In this document: in pieces, positions 50,119-58,536 of the stretch
Position numbering within the stretch: position 1 is the first letter of the stretch
Layout of the letters: each line of letters starts with the position of its first letter
Source of the DNA: DASZMX01 sp035551475
GTDB lineage: Bacteria > Verrucomicrobiota > Verrucomicrobiia > Limisphaerales > Palsa-1400
Reading direction: 5' to 3'
DNA length: 64,000 nucleotides
NCBI GenBank assembly: GCA_035551475.1
Contig: DASZMX010000107.1
Location: forward strand, 1-64,000
The notes under the pieces: model-generated
Databases searched by the model: none
What the model was told of the DNA's origin: nothing
What the model saw: only the letters and a program-made list of their open reading frames with translations
Translations under genes and position numbers: made by a program

Positions 50119-53100
50119 GTGATCGCGTTTCTCTGGCGCAATCTCCGCTGGCACGCGCGCAGCCATCTCGGCGCGTTTCTCGGAGTTTTTGTGGCCACGG
50201 CGGTTTTGGTCGGCGCGCTGGCCATTGGAGATTGTGTGCGGGGCAGCCTCCAAGAACTCGCGCTGCTCCGTCTTGGCCAAACTCATTTTGCCATCGCTCC
50301 CGGCGACCGCTTCTTTCGCGCTCAACTCGCGGCTGATCTGACCTCGAATGCCGCGCCCGTCCTCCAGCTTCCCTGCATGGCGACGGCCCCTGACGGTTCG
50401 TCGCGCGCCAATCAGGTGCAGATTCTCGGCGTGGACGATCGCTTTTGGGATCTCTCGCCAATGGTGCCTTCGTCTCTCGCTTTCCGATCCAATAGCGTCA
50501 TCCTGAACAAAGCGCTTGCCACACAACTTCACGCTCGCGTCGGCGACTCCATCCTGCTGCGGGTTCAAAAACCTTCGCTCCTGTCCGGCGAAGCCCCGCT
50601 CTCGCCGCGGGATGACGTGGCGGCCGCGTTTCGGTTGACCGTTTCTGCCGTCGCTTCTCCCTCGCAATTCGGCAACTTTGGCCTGCTAGCCAACGCCGCT
50701 CCGCCCTTCAATGCGTTTATCCCGCTCTCGCTGCTCCAAGCCAAGGCAGAATTGACCAATAAGGCGAACTTGCTGCTCATTGGCGCCGTGGCGCCCGGAT
50801 TCGATCTGACCAACGCCCTCCGCCAACGCTGGAAATTGGCCGACGCCTCCCTGGAACTTCGAACCGTTCCGGATGCGCTGGAGTTGCGCAGCGACCGGGT
50901 CTTTCTCGATCCGGCCGAAGTGGTGGCGGCCGCGCCACTGGCGGCGCATGCTTCGATCCTGACTTATTTCGTCAACGAGCTGCGCGACACGGCCTCGTCT
51001 AACGCCACCCCGTATTCGATGGTTGCTGCCGCCGGGCCGCCGTGGTCGCCTGCGGATTTACGCGACGACGAAATCAACATCACCCAATGGCTGGCTGATG
51101 ATCTCGACGCCAAATCGGGCGACGATCTCGCGCTCAAATATTATGTGCTCGGCTCCTCCCACCGGCTGGAGCAGGAGGAGCGTCATTTCCGGATTCACAC
51201 CGTTTTGCCAATGGATTCACCTTGGGCCGACCGCACGTTGATGCCCGATATTCCCGGCATCGCCAAGGCGGAGAAAACCCAGAACTGGGACGCCGGGTTT
51301 CGCATCGAACTGCAAAAAATTCGTCCGAAAGATGAGCAGTATTGGAAGCAATATCGCGGAACCCCGAAGGCCTTCGTCACCCTGCGGGCCGGAGAGCAAA
51401 TGTGGAGCAACCGGTTTGGCAGCCTGACGGCGCTTCGGTTTGCGGCGACGAACCAAAACCTCGATCGCGATCTTTTGTCCGCCCTGGATCCGGCGGCGGC
51501 GGGATTGGCGATTCGGCCCGTGCGCGCCCTGGCTTTGGCCGCCAGCAGTCAAGCGGAGGATCTTGGGCAATACTTCGTGGCCTTCAGTTTTTTCATCGTC
51601 GCCGCCGCCTTGATTTTGCTCGCGATGCTTTTTCAATTTGGCCTGGAAAAGCGGGCGACGGAAATTGGCATCCTGCTCGCCTTGGGGTGGAAACCACGGC
51701 GCGTCCGCCGCCTGCTGTTGGGCGAGGGTATCGCTTTGGCGGGCTTGGGCGGTGTGGCGGGCGTCTTCGGCGGACTGCTTTATGCCCGCGGCATTCTCTT
51801 CGGCCTGTCCACCTTGTGGGGCGCGGCAGTCAATCATACAGAACTCAGTTTTCACGTCACGCCGGAAACCCTGGTCACGGGCGCGGCCAGCGGCATCCTG
51901 GTGAGCGTCATGGTTATTTGGTTCGCCTTGCGCGCGCAATCCAAGCGCCCTGCGCGCGATCTCCTGGAGCGAGGCCATGAACTGGAGAGGCCTTCGGCGC
52001 GCACGCCCTGGTCTGGTTGGATGGCCCTCGTCTGCGGCGTCAGCGGCGCCGCGTGGCTCGCTTCAGCGGTTTGGCAGCGGCGTCATGCGGACGCGGAAGC
52101 TTTCTTCGGCTCCGCCACGCTCCTATTGGTTGCCGGACTCGCTGGGTTGGCCATGCTTTTTCGCCGGGCCGCCGCGGCCACGCCGTCGCCGCGTTTTTCG
52201 GGTGCGGCGCTGGCATGGCGCGCCCTCACGCGACGCCCGAAGCGCAGTTTGGCGACCGTGGCGCTTTTGGGGTCGGGCGCCTTTCTCATTGTGGCTGTCG
52301 CCGCCAACAAATTGGACGCCAACCAAGACAGCGCCCTCCGCAGTTCCGGCACGGGCGGTTTTGCCTTCATCGGTGAATCGGCCTTGCCCATCGTCCAGGA
52401 TCTCAATTCCCCGGAAGGCCGCGAATTCTTTGGGCTCGACGATCCCGTTCTCGCCCACGTCGCGGTCGTGCCGTTCCGCGTTAAGGACGGGGATGACGCG
52501 AGTTGCCTGAATTTAAACCGCGCCCAAAATCCGCGTCTGCTCGGAGTTGACCCGCAAGCTCTGGCTTCCCGCGGTGCGTTCACTTTTACCGAACAACCCG
52601 CAGGTGGCTGGCTGGCTCTGACCAACGGCGGCGACGAAATTCCGGCCATCGGCGACGATGCCTCGCTCAAGTACGCCCTGCACAAATCGATTGGCGACAC
52701 GATTGATTACGTGGATGAAACCGGACGCCATTTCAAACTAAAGCTGGTTGGCGCCCTCGCTAATTCAGTGTTGCAAGGCAATCTCGTCATTTCCGAAAAT
52801 GCGTTCGTCCGGCGTTACCCCAGCGATGGCGGCGCGCGATTGTTCCTCGTGGACGCGCCTGTCAATCAATCCAGAGCGGTGTCGGCGGCTTTGACGCGCG
52901 GATTGCAGGATCGCGGTTTGCAGTTGACACCGGCGGCCACGCGGCTCAACGCCTACAACGCGGTGCAAAATGCTTATCTCGACACTTTCCAAGCCTTGGG
53001 TGGACTCGGCCTTTTGCTGGGGACGATTGGCCTGGCGGTGGTGGTGATGCGCAACGTCCTGGATCGGCGTTTTGAGTTGGCGGCTATGGCGGCGATGGGG

Positions 53101-53352
53101 TTTCGGCGGCGCGCGCTGTCGCATCTTGTCCTCTTGGAGCACGCGGCACTCGAATGTCTCGGGCTTCTGCTCGGCTCCGCCGCCGCGCTGCTGGCGGTGT
53201 TGCCAGTCCTGCTGCAACCCCGAGCGCAACTTTCACTGCGGCCGGTGTTGCTCATGTTGGCGGTCGTTTTTATCAGTGGCATACTATGGGCGTGGCTGGC
53301 GACGCGGTTGGCGTTGCGCGGCCCGTTGTTGGAAGCTTTGCGCGATGAATAA
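50119..53352 (+). CDS. Large FtsX-family (MacB/LolC-type) permease
   Basis: A 1077-residue permease with a GTG start. It begins IAFLWRNLRWHARSHLGAFLGVFVATAVLVGALAIG, then a large periplasmic domain (about 45-480), three helices with FSFFIVAAALILLAMLFQFG and RATEIGILLALGWKPRRVRRLLLGEG, a second helix cluster, a further periplasmic region and a final FtsX domain with LGLLLGTIGLAVVVMRNVLDRRFELAAMAAMGF. This is the layout of bipartite permeases working with an ABC ATPase to move lipoproteins or peptides. No ATPase gene is adjacent. The frame is open to 49816, but that extension overlaps the lipoprotein gene. Confidence 0.85.
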   Translation: MIAFLWRNLRWHARSHLGAFLGVFVATAVLVGALAIGDCVRGSLQELALLRLGQTHFAIAPGDRFFRAQLAADLTSNAAPVLQLPCMATAPDGSSRANQVQILGVDDRFWDLSPMVPSSLAFRSNSVILNKALATQLHARVGDSILLRVQKPSLLSGEAPLSPRDDVAAAFRLTVSAVASPSQFGNFGLLANAAPPFNAFIPLSLLQAKAELTNKANLLLIGAVAPGFDLTNALRQRWKLADASLELRTVPDALELRSDRVFLDPAEVVAAAPLAAHASILTYFVNELRDTASSNATPYSMVAAAGPPWSPADLRDDEINITQWLADDLDAKSGDDLALKYYVLGSSHRLEQEERHFRIHTVLPMDSPWADRTLMPDIPGIAKAEKTQNWDAGFRIELQKIRPKDEQYWKQYRGTPKAFVTLRAGEQMWSNRFGSLTALRFAATNQNLDRDLLSALDPAAAGLAIRPVRALALAASSQAEDLGQYFVAFSFFIVAAALILLAMLFQFGLEKRATEIGILLALGWKPRRVRRLLLGEGIALAGLGGVAGVFGGLLYARGILFGLSTLWGAAVNHTELSFHVTPETLVTGAASGILVSVMVIWFALRAQSKRPARDLLERGHELERPSARTPWSGWMALVCGVSGAAWLASAVWQRRHADAEAFFGSATLLLVAGLAGLAMLFRRAAAATPSPRFSGAALAWRALTRRPKRSLATVALLGSGAFLIVAVAANKLDANQDSALRSSGTGGFAFIGESALPIVQDLNSPEGREFFGLDDPVLAHVAVVPFRVKDGDDASCLNLNRAQNPRLLGVDPQALASRGAFTFTEQPAGGWLALTNGGDEIPAIGDDASLKYALHKSIGDTIDYVDETGRHFKLKLVGALANSVLQGNLVISENAFVRRYPSDGGARLFLVDAPVNQSRAVSAALTRGLQDRGLQLTPAATRLNAYNAVQNAYLDTFQALGGLGLLLGTIGLAVVVMRNVLDRRFELAAMAAMGFRRRALSHLVLLEHAALECLGLLLGSAAALLAVLPVLLQPRAQLSLRPVLLMLAVVFISGILWAWLATRLALRGPLLEALRDE

Positions 53353-53971
53353 AAAAATCCTGATTCTGGCCGGTTTGTCGTTCCTCTTGACAACCCGCGC
53401 CGCCGTCATTTATCAAAACAATTTTGAGCAGGAGCCGCTGGATCAGCCGCCTGCTTCTTTTCTCGTGTTGGACGGTGATTTCACGGTCAAGGCCAGCGAG
53501 GGCGGCAAATGCCTCGAACTGCCCGGAGCGCCCTTGGACGCCTTTGGCGCGCTCTTTGGGCCGGCGACCAACGGCAACCTCACTGTCAGCGCGCGCGTGT
53601 TCGGCACGGGGAAGGGGCGGCGCTTTCCAACCTTCGGCGTCGGCCTGGATGGAGGCGGGGGTTTCAAACTTCAGGTTTCGCCAGCCAAGGATGCGTTGGA
53701 AATTTTTCACGGCGATGCGGCGCTGACCAACGCGCCCTTCAAATGGAAATCCGGCGTCTGGACCAGCCTGCGCCTGCGCGTGCAGGCGGAGGGCGCGGGA
53801 GCGTGGCGCATCGAAGGCAAGGCCTGGCTCGCCGGCGCGACGGAGCCCTCGGATTGGATGGTGCGCGCCTCGGAAACAAACGCGCCAGCCGCCGGCCGCG
53901 CCTCGCTGTGGGGCAGCCCCATTTCCGGCACGCCGCTGCGCTTTGATGATTTAGTCTTGACGACGGAATGA
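53345..53971 (+). CDS. Secreted concanavalin-like (LamG/DUF1080-type) protein
   Basis: A 208-residue exported protein; MNKKILILAGLSFLLTTRAA is a signal peptide. The mature part is beta-sandwich-like: YQNNFEQEPLDQPPASFLV, GNLTVSARVFGTGKG, KWKSGVWTSLRLRVQAEG, IEGKAWLAGATEPSDW and the end RFDDLVL. The last part resembles the C-terminus of the PQQ-propeller protein at 63 kb (GKAWKIGEAEPAAW). Start ATG overlaps the permease stop by eight bases, hinting at co-expression. It may bind glycans; no catalytic residues seen. Confidence 0.75.
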   Translation: MNKKILILAGLSFLLTTRAAVIYQNNFEQEPLDQPPASFLVLDGDFTVKASEGGKCLELPGAPLDAFGALFGPATNGNLTVSARVFGTGKGRRFPTFGVGLDGGGGFKLQVSPAKDALEIFHGDAALTNAPFKWKSGVWTSLRLRVQAEGAGAWRIEGKAWLAGATEPSDWMVRASETNAPAAGRASLWGSPISGTPLRFDDLVLTTE

Positions 53972-53999
53972 AACGGGTGGCGCGCTCCAGTCCAATGCT

Positions 54000-54296
54000 T
54001 CACCACGTTTGAATTGATTCGGCCTGGAAGATTTCCTCCAGGAGCGCGGTCTCGGTTTGATCCGCCAGCAGGCGGGCGCCTGCCTCTTTTAGGAGCGGCA
54101 AATAACGTGTGAAATTCTCCCCGTTCACCAGCATTTCCGCGTCATCGCCCAGCGCCCGCACGGCTTCGCCCGAAAAATAAATTGCAATCGATGTCTGTTG
54201 CCACGCGGCGAGCCCGGCGGCGATGCGCACAGCCTCGGCCGGGCGCGGGCTGGTGCGCGGGTCGCTGTAAATCAGGAAGAGCAGCCGGCGCTTCAT
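54000..54296 (-). CDS. DsrE/TusC-like protein, no cysteine
   Basis: A 98-residue DsrE/F-like protein: LLFLIYSDPRTSPRPAEAVRIAAGLA, then IAIYFSGEAVRALGDD and MLVNGENFTRYLPLLKEAGARLL. It lacks any Cys, so it cannot itself carry persulfide. It is three bases from the Cys-bearing DsrE gene, and the two probably form a heteromer like TusBCD subunits. The family assignment is from fold-like pattern and pairing. Confidence 0.65.
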   Translation of the reverse strand: MKRRLLFLIYSDPRTSPRPAEAVRIAAGLAAWQQTSIAIYFSGEAVRALGDDAEMLVNGENFTRYLPLLKEAGARLLADQTETALLEEIFQAESIQTW

Positions 54297-54299
54297 CAG

Positions 54300-54617
54300 T
54301 CAAGTGAAAGCCAGGAAGCGGTCGGCCGCGGCCGTCAATTGGCTCAGCAGCGCCAGCCCGCCGAAAGTGGCCTCGCCGCTCAGGGGCCGGCCGCGTTGCT
54401 GCATGCTAAACGCGCAGCCAAACAGCTTCAGCCCGCGCCCCACCAGGCGTTGCAGCGGCGCTTCGCCGATTCCGGCCACGGCTTCATCGATGCAGTAAAG
54501 ATACACCTCCACGCCCGCCGTGCGCGCCTCTTCGGCGAGGCGGAGGGCGGCGAGAAATCCTGTGGCTTCCGGCGCCGCCGCCACCAGCAGCGCCAGTTTT
54601 TTGCCGGCTGAAACCAT
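54300..54617 (-). CDS. DsrE-family sulfur-carrier-like protein
   Basis: A 105-residue DsrE-like protein: LALLVAAAPEATGFLAALRLAEEARTAGVEVYLYCIDEAV and GLKLFGCAFSMQQRG, with a Cys near 77 at the position of the sulfur-carrying residue in TusD/DsrE. ATG at 54617 is chosen; the upstream 53 residues of the frame lie across the divergent promoter region. TusBCD relays sulfur for tRNA thiolation; no TusA, TusE or MnmA is visible here. Confidence 0.68.
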   Translation of the reverse strand: MVSAGKKLALLVAAAPEATGFLAALRLAEEARTAGVEVYLYCIDEAVAGIGEAPLQRLVGRGLKLFGCAFSMQQRGRPLSGEATFGGLALLSQLTAAADRFLAFT

Positions 54618-54642
54618 GTCATAAAGATACTCTTCGTTTTGC

Positions 54643-54670
54643 TTTACGGGCAATATTTTTGGCTTACACT
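54643..54670 (+). promoter_or_regulatory. Candidate promoter of the cNMP-binding histidine kinase
   Basis: TTTACG (54643-54648) and TACACT (54665-54670), both 4 of 6 to consensus with 16-bp spacing, lie 20 bases before the ATG at 54691. The spacer is AT-rich, unlike the flanks. Confidence 0.3.
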
Positions 54671-54690
54671 TTGCCTGTGGTTTTGTTGCT

Positions 54691-55797
54691 ATGACGCCCC
54701 TGGAATCAATCAAATTGTTCGCGGATCTGACGCCGTCGGATCTGGATGCCCTGCGCAAGGTGACGCGTGAAATCACCTATGCCGCCGAGGCCCCAATTTT
54801 TCGGCAGGGCGACGCGGGGGACGGGATTTATTTCGTCAAAGATGGCCTGGTGCAGATTTCCGCCGTCGTGCCGCACGGCGACTTGCGTGTGCTTTCACGG
54901 GTCGGCCCGGGTGAACTTTTTGGCGAAATGGCGGTTTATGACAATCAACCGCGCTCCGCCAATGCGATTGCGGAGGAACCGACCACCGTTTATTTCATCG
55001 GCCGCCCGGAATTGTGGGCCGCGCTGGAGCGCACGCCGAAACTTTCCTCCGCGATGGTGCGCGAGATCAGCCGGCGCCTGCGGGATTTCAACCAGACGTA
55101 CATGCGGGAAGTGCTCGAATCGGAGCGGCTCGCGCTGGTCGGCCGTTTCGCCAGCTCCATCGTGCACGACTTGAAAAATCCGCTGAACATCATCGGCATT
55201 TCTGCGGACATGGCCTGCATGCCGCAAGCCACGCCGGAGTCGCGCAGCGTTTCCAAGGTGCGCATCCGCAAACAAGTCGAGCGCATCAGCAACATGGTCA
55301 ATGAGCTGCTCGAGTTCACGCAGGGTTCGCACACCAATTTCGTTTTGGCGCAGGTGGATTTCAACCAGTTCGTCACGCAATTGATCGAGGAAATTCAGCA
55401 GGAAGTCGCCCTCAAATCCGTGAAGGTCGAGTACGCCTGCCAGCCTCCTTCGGTCCCGGTGCGCATCAATCCGCAGCGTCTCTCCCGCGTGTTTCACAAT
55501 CTCATCGGCAACGCCACCGACGCCATGCCCGGCGGCGGCACCGTCCGAGTTAATTTCACGCAAAGTCCCGAAGGCTTGATGACGGAATTGGAAGACAGCG
55601 GCAAAGGCATCGCACCGGAGATTGCGGATCGTTTGTTCCAGGCCTTCGCCACCTACGGCAAAGCCAATGGCACCGGCCTGGGCCTTTCCATCTGCAAGAA
55701 AATTGTCCAGGACCATAAAGGCAAAATTTTCGCGCGCAACTCGCCCCGCGGCGGCGCCATTTTTGGCTTCACTCTGCCGGTGCCGGCCCAGGGATGA
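54691..55797 (+). CDS. Cyclic-nucleotide-binding sensor histidine kinase
   Basis: A 368-residue soluble protein. Residues about 5-120 are a CRP-like cyclic-nucleotide-binding domain (IFRQGDAGDGIYFVKDGLVQI, PGELFGEMAVYDNQPRSANAIA, where GE-A and R-A fit the phosphate pocket). Then a HisKA helix with the phospho-accepting His near 159 in SSIVHDLKNPLN, and a HATPase with N box NLIGNATDAMP, G1 DSGKGIAPEI and G2 GTGLGLSICKKI. It has no membrane helix, so it should sense a cytoplasmic cyclic nucleotide. Its partner may be the LuxR regulator located after mutL. Confidence 0.9.
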   Translation: MTPLESIKLFADLTPSDLDALRKVTREITYAAEAPIFRQGDAGDGIYFVKDGLVQISAVVPHGDLRVLSRVGPGELFGEMAVYDNQPRSANAIAEEPTTVYFIGRPELWAALERTPKLSSAMVREISRRLRDFNQTYMREVLESERLALVGRFASSIVHDLKNPLNIIGISADMACMPQATPESRSVSKVRIRKQVERISNMVNELLEFTQGSHTNFVLAQVDFNQFVTQLIEEIQQEVALKSVKVEYACQPPSVPVRINPQRLSRVFHNLIGNATDAMPGGGTVRVNFTQSPEGLMTELEDSGKGIAPEIADRLFQAFATYGKANGTGLGLSICKKIVQDHKGKIFARNSPRGGAIFGFTLPVPAQG

Positions 55798-55803
55798 CGA
55801 TTG

Positions 55804-57663
55804 ATGAATCGCATTCGGCTACTGCCCGAACAGGTCGCTAATCAGATTGCGGCCGGCGAGGTTGTGGAGCGGCCCGCCAGTGTGGTCAAGGAGTTGGTGG
55901 AAAATTCATTGGACGCCCAGGCCGGGCGGCTCACGGTGGAGATTCAAGCCGGCGGACGCAGCCTCGTCCGCGTTACCGATGACGGCCTTGGCATGAGCCG
56001 GGACGACGCTTTGCTTTGCCTCGAGCGCCACGCCACCAGCAAAATCCAACGAGCCGAGGATTTAAGCTCCATTGCCACGATGGGCTTTCGCGGCGAGGCG
56101 CTGCCCAGCATTGCCAGCGTCAGCCGCTTCACGCTCACCACCCGCGAACGCGACGCCGACGCCCCGGCCGGCACGCAGGTGATCATTCACGGCGGCAAAA
56201 TCATCGCGGTCAAGGACGGCGCCAGCGCGCCCGGCGCGGCGGTGGAAGTGCGTCAATTATTTTTTAACCTGCCCGCCCGCCGCAAGTTCCTGCGCAGCGA
56301 GGAAACCGAGTCGGCCCACATCCAGCATTATTTAACCCTCGTCGCCCTGGCCTATCCCGCTGTGGCCTTTGAATTCATCAAGGACGGCCGGGTGGTGTGG
56401 CAGCTTCCTGCTGTCAAACAAACGGACCGCCTGGCGGCGCTCCAGGAACGCCGCCGCGCCCTTCGCGGATCCGACGAGAAATTGCTGGCCGTCCGTTTTG
56501 CCGGAGAATTGCCGGGCTACGCCCCGGAGGAAGACAATGCCGAGGCCACGCCCGCCAAGTCGCGGTTTGAGGTCTGGGGCTTGATCGGCGCGCCGGGCGT
56601 GTCGCGTTCCACGCGGGAAGAGCAGCATGTCTTCGTCAACCGCCGGCCGGTGGACAATCGCGGGATCAACTTTGCGCTGCTCGAAGGCTATCACACCGCG
56701 CTAATGAAAGGGCGTTACCCGGTTTGCTGCCTGTTCATCGAAGTCGATCCCGCCGAGGTGGATGTCAACATTCATCCCGCCAAGCGCGAGGTGAAATTTC
56801 ACCGTGAAAAAGCTGCGCGCCAATTGCTGGCGCAAGCCATTCGTGAAACCCTGCTCGCCTTTCATCAACCGCCGGAATCCAGGCCCCCGCTCGCGCCCGC
56901 GCCTGAGCCGCCGCCCTTGCGCCTGGAAGCTTCACCCCCGCCACCGCCCCCCGCGCCCACGCCTTTGGATTTGCCGGAATTTCCCAGGCTGACCAAACCG
57001 TTGCCCAATTGGCCCGCGCCCGCGCCCGCCCCAGCCTCTGCGCCCGCCCCGCGCGTGGAATCGTCTCCGGCGTTATTGCATGTCCCGTTGCGGTTGGTCG
57101 GCGTGATCGGGCGTTTGTATGTTGTGCTGGAATCAGACCGCGGGCTGGTGCTGCTCGATCAGCATGCCGCGCACGAGCGGATTTTGTTTGAACAAATGAT
57201 GCGCCGCCTGGAGGAAAGCGTGGCGGCGCCATCGCAACGCCTGCTGTTGCCCGAAACCGTGGAGTTGGCGGCGCGCGATGCGGATTTCCTGCGCGGCCAA
57301 TTGCCCGCTCTGACGCGCCTGGGGGTGGGCCTCAGTGAATTTGGCGAGCGCACTTTTTTGCTGGACGCGCTGCCGCCGTTTGTGCGCGTGCCCGACGCCC
57401 GGCAATTCGTGCTGGGTTTGGTCGATGAATTAAAAGCCGCCGGGCAGGGCGTTAACACGTTGCGTCTGGGTGAGCATGTGGTTGCCAAGACGGTCTGCCG
57501 TCACGCCGTCAAAGCCAACGATCCATTGGCGGGGCCGGAGCTGCAAAACCTCGTGGAGGACTTGCGGCGCTGCGCCATGCCCTACACCTGCCCGCATGGC
57601 CGGCCGACCTTGATCGAAATGAATTTTCGCGAACTGGAGCGAAAATTTGGCCGCTCCCAATAA
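55804..57663 (+). CDS. mutL: DNA mismatch repair protein MutL
   Basis: A 619-residue MutL. The GHKL ATPase domain has IAAGEVVERPASVVKELVENSLDA, DDGLGM, RHATSKI and GFRGEALPSIASVS. A Pro-rich linker (about 360-420) leads to the C-terminal domain, which has the endonuclease motif DQHAAHERILFE and the CPHGRPT zinc motif. The protein is thus a nicking MutL, as in bacteria without MutH. ATG at 55804 is preferred over a TTG at 55801. mutS is not in the window. Confidence 0.96.
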   Translation: MNRIRLLPEQVANQIAAGEVVERPASVVKELVENSLDAQAGRLTVEIQAGGRSLVRVTDDGLGMSRDDALLCLERHATSKIQRAEDLSSIATMGFRGEALPSIASVSRFTLTTRERDADAPAGTQVIIHGGKIIAVKDGASAPGAAVEVRQLFFNLPARRKFLRSEETESAHIQHYLTLVALAYPAVAFEFIKDGRVVWQLPAVKQTDRLAALQERRRALRGSDEKLLAVRFAGELPGYAPEEDNAEATPAKSRFEVWGLIGAPGVSRSTREEQHVFVNRRPVDNRGINFALLEGYHTALMKGRYPVCCLFIEVDPAEVDVNIHPAKREVKFHREKAARQLLAQAIRETLLAFHQPPESRPPLAPAPEPPPLRLEASPPPPPPAPTPLDLPEFPRLTKPLPNWPAPAPAPASAPAPRVESSPALLHVPLRLVGVIGRLYVVLESDRGLVLLDQHAAHERILFEQMMRRLEESVAAPSQRLLLPETVELAARDADFLRGQLPALTRLGVGLSEFGERTFLLDALPPFVRVPDARQFVLGLVDELKAAGQGVNTLRLGEHVVAKTVCRHAVKANDPLAGPELQNLVEDLRRCAMPYTCPHGRPTLIEMNFRELERKFGRSQ

Positions 57664-57668
57664 AGCCT

Positions 57669-57731
57669 CGGGGATTCCCCGGTAACTCCCCGATGGTCTT
57701 CCTATGGGGATTTAAGCCTTACCTTCCCCGA
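57669..57731. repeat. Cluster of GGGGATT / CCCCGAT motifs between mutL and the regulator
   Basis: CGGGG-ATT-CCCCG is a tight inverted repeat at 57669-57681. GGGGATT occurs at 57670 and 57706, and CCCCGAT at 57688 and 57726. They might act as mutL terminator parts or regulator binding sites. No T-tract follows the hairpin. Confidence 0.35.
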
Positions 57732-57748
57732 TTGTGGAAAACCCTTCA

Positions 57749-57772
57749 AATCTGGTTTCATGTCTCCAGATT
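57749..57772. repeat. 7-bp inverted repeat enclosing the first ATG of the LuxR regulator
   Basis: AATCTGG (57749-57755) pairs with CCAGATT (57766-57772). The 10-base loop holds the ATG at 57760. In mRNA this hairpin could modulate initiation. A second in-frame ATG at 57778 lies just after the hairpin. Confidence 0.4.
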
Positions 57773-58536
57773 CAAATATGAAAAATATCACTGACACCAA
57801 GCCCATCGAAAAAACATCGCCCGCCCCGGCGCCGATTTCCACCGCGCGCCGCACCAAAACCCGCGTCCTTATTGTGGACGATCATCCGCTCCTACGCAAG
57901 GGAGTGGTCGAATTGGTCAATGCCGAAAAGGATTTTGAAGTCGTCGGCGAAGCTGAGGACACACATCGCGCCCTCACCGCCATTGAAGTTTCCAAGCCGG
58001 ACGTCGCCCTGGTGGACATCACGCTCGGCGGCGGCAGCGGCATCGAATTGCTCAAGGACATTCGCGTTCGCTTTCCCAAGCTCCTCGTGCTCGTTCTTTC
58101 CATGCACGATGAAACCGTTTACGCCCACCGCGCGCTGCGGGCTGGCGCCTCAGGTTACATCATGAAGCAGGAAGGCGCCGAACGCGTCGTCACAGCCTTG
58201 CGCAAAGTCATGAAGGGCGAGGTTTATCTGAGCGAACGCCTTGGCAGCCGCATGCTGACCACGTTGGTCGGTGGGCGCGCCACGCTGACCGGTTCGCCGA
58301 TTGAAGCCCTGAGCGACCGCGAACTGGAAGTTTTCACCCTCATTGGCCACGGCCATGGCACCCGCCCGATCGCCGAGAAACTTCACCTGAGCGTCAAGAC
58401 GATTGAATCGCATCGCGCCCACATCAAGGAGAAGTTGAATTTGCAGAACGCCACCGAATTGGTGCATCACGCCATTCAATGGGTGCAGAGCGAGAAGCTG
58501 GCTGTCCCCGGCGGCGCGGCGATGGCCACGGCCTAA
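57760..58536 (+). CDS. LuxR/NarL-type response regulator
   Basis: A 258-residue two-domain regulator. The receiver domain (about 35-150) has VLIVDDHPLLRKG, the phosphorylation Asp at 86 in VALVDITLG, LSMHDE and IMKQEGAERV with the conserved Lys. The GerE-type HTH (about 185-245) begins ALSDRELEVFTLI and reads HLSVKTIESHRAHIKEKLNL. It has a 34-residue Pro/Thr-rich N-terminal extension; if the ATG at 57778 is used, this shortens by six. No kinase is adjacent except the cNMP-binding kinase two genes upstream. Its stop interlocks with that of the acyl ligase on the opposite strand. Confidence 0.93.
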   Translation: MSPDSNMKNITDTKPIEKTSPAPAPISTARRTKTRVLIVDDHPLLRKGVVELVNAEKDFEVVGEAEDTHRALTAIEVSKPDVALVDITLGGGSGIELLKDIRVRFPKLLVLVLSMHDETVYAHRALRAGASGYIMKQEGAERVVTALRKVMKGEVYLSERLGSRMLTTLVGGRATLTGSPIEALSDRELEVFTLIGHGHGTRPIAEKLHLSVKTIESHRAHIKEKLNLQNATELVHHAIQWVQSEKLAVPGGAAMATA

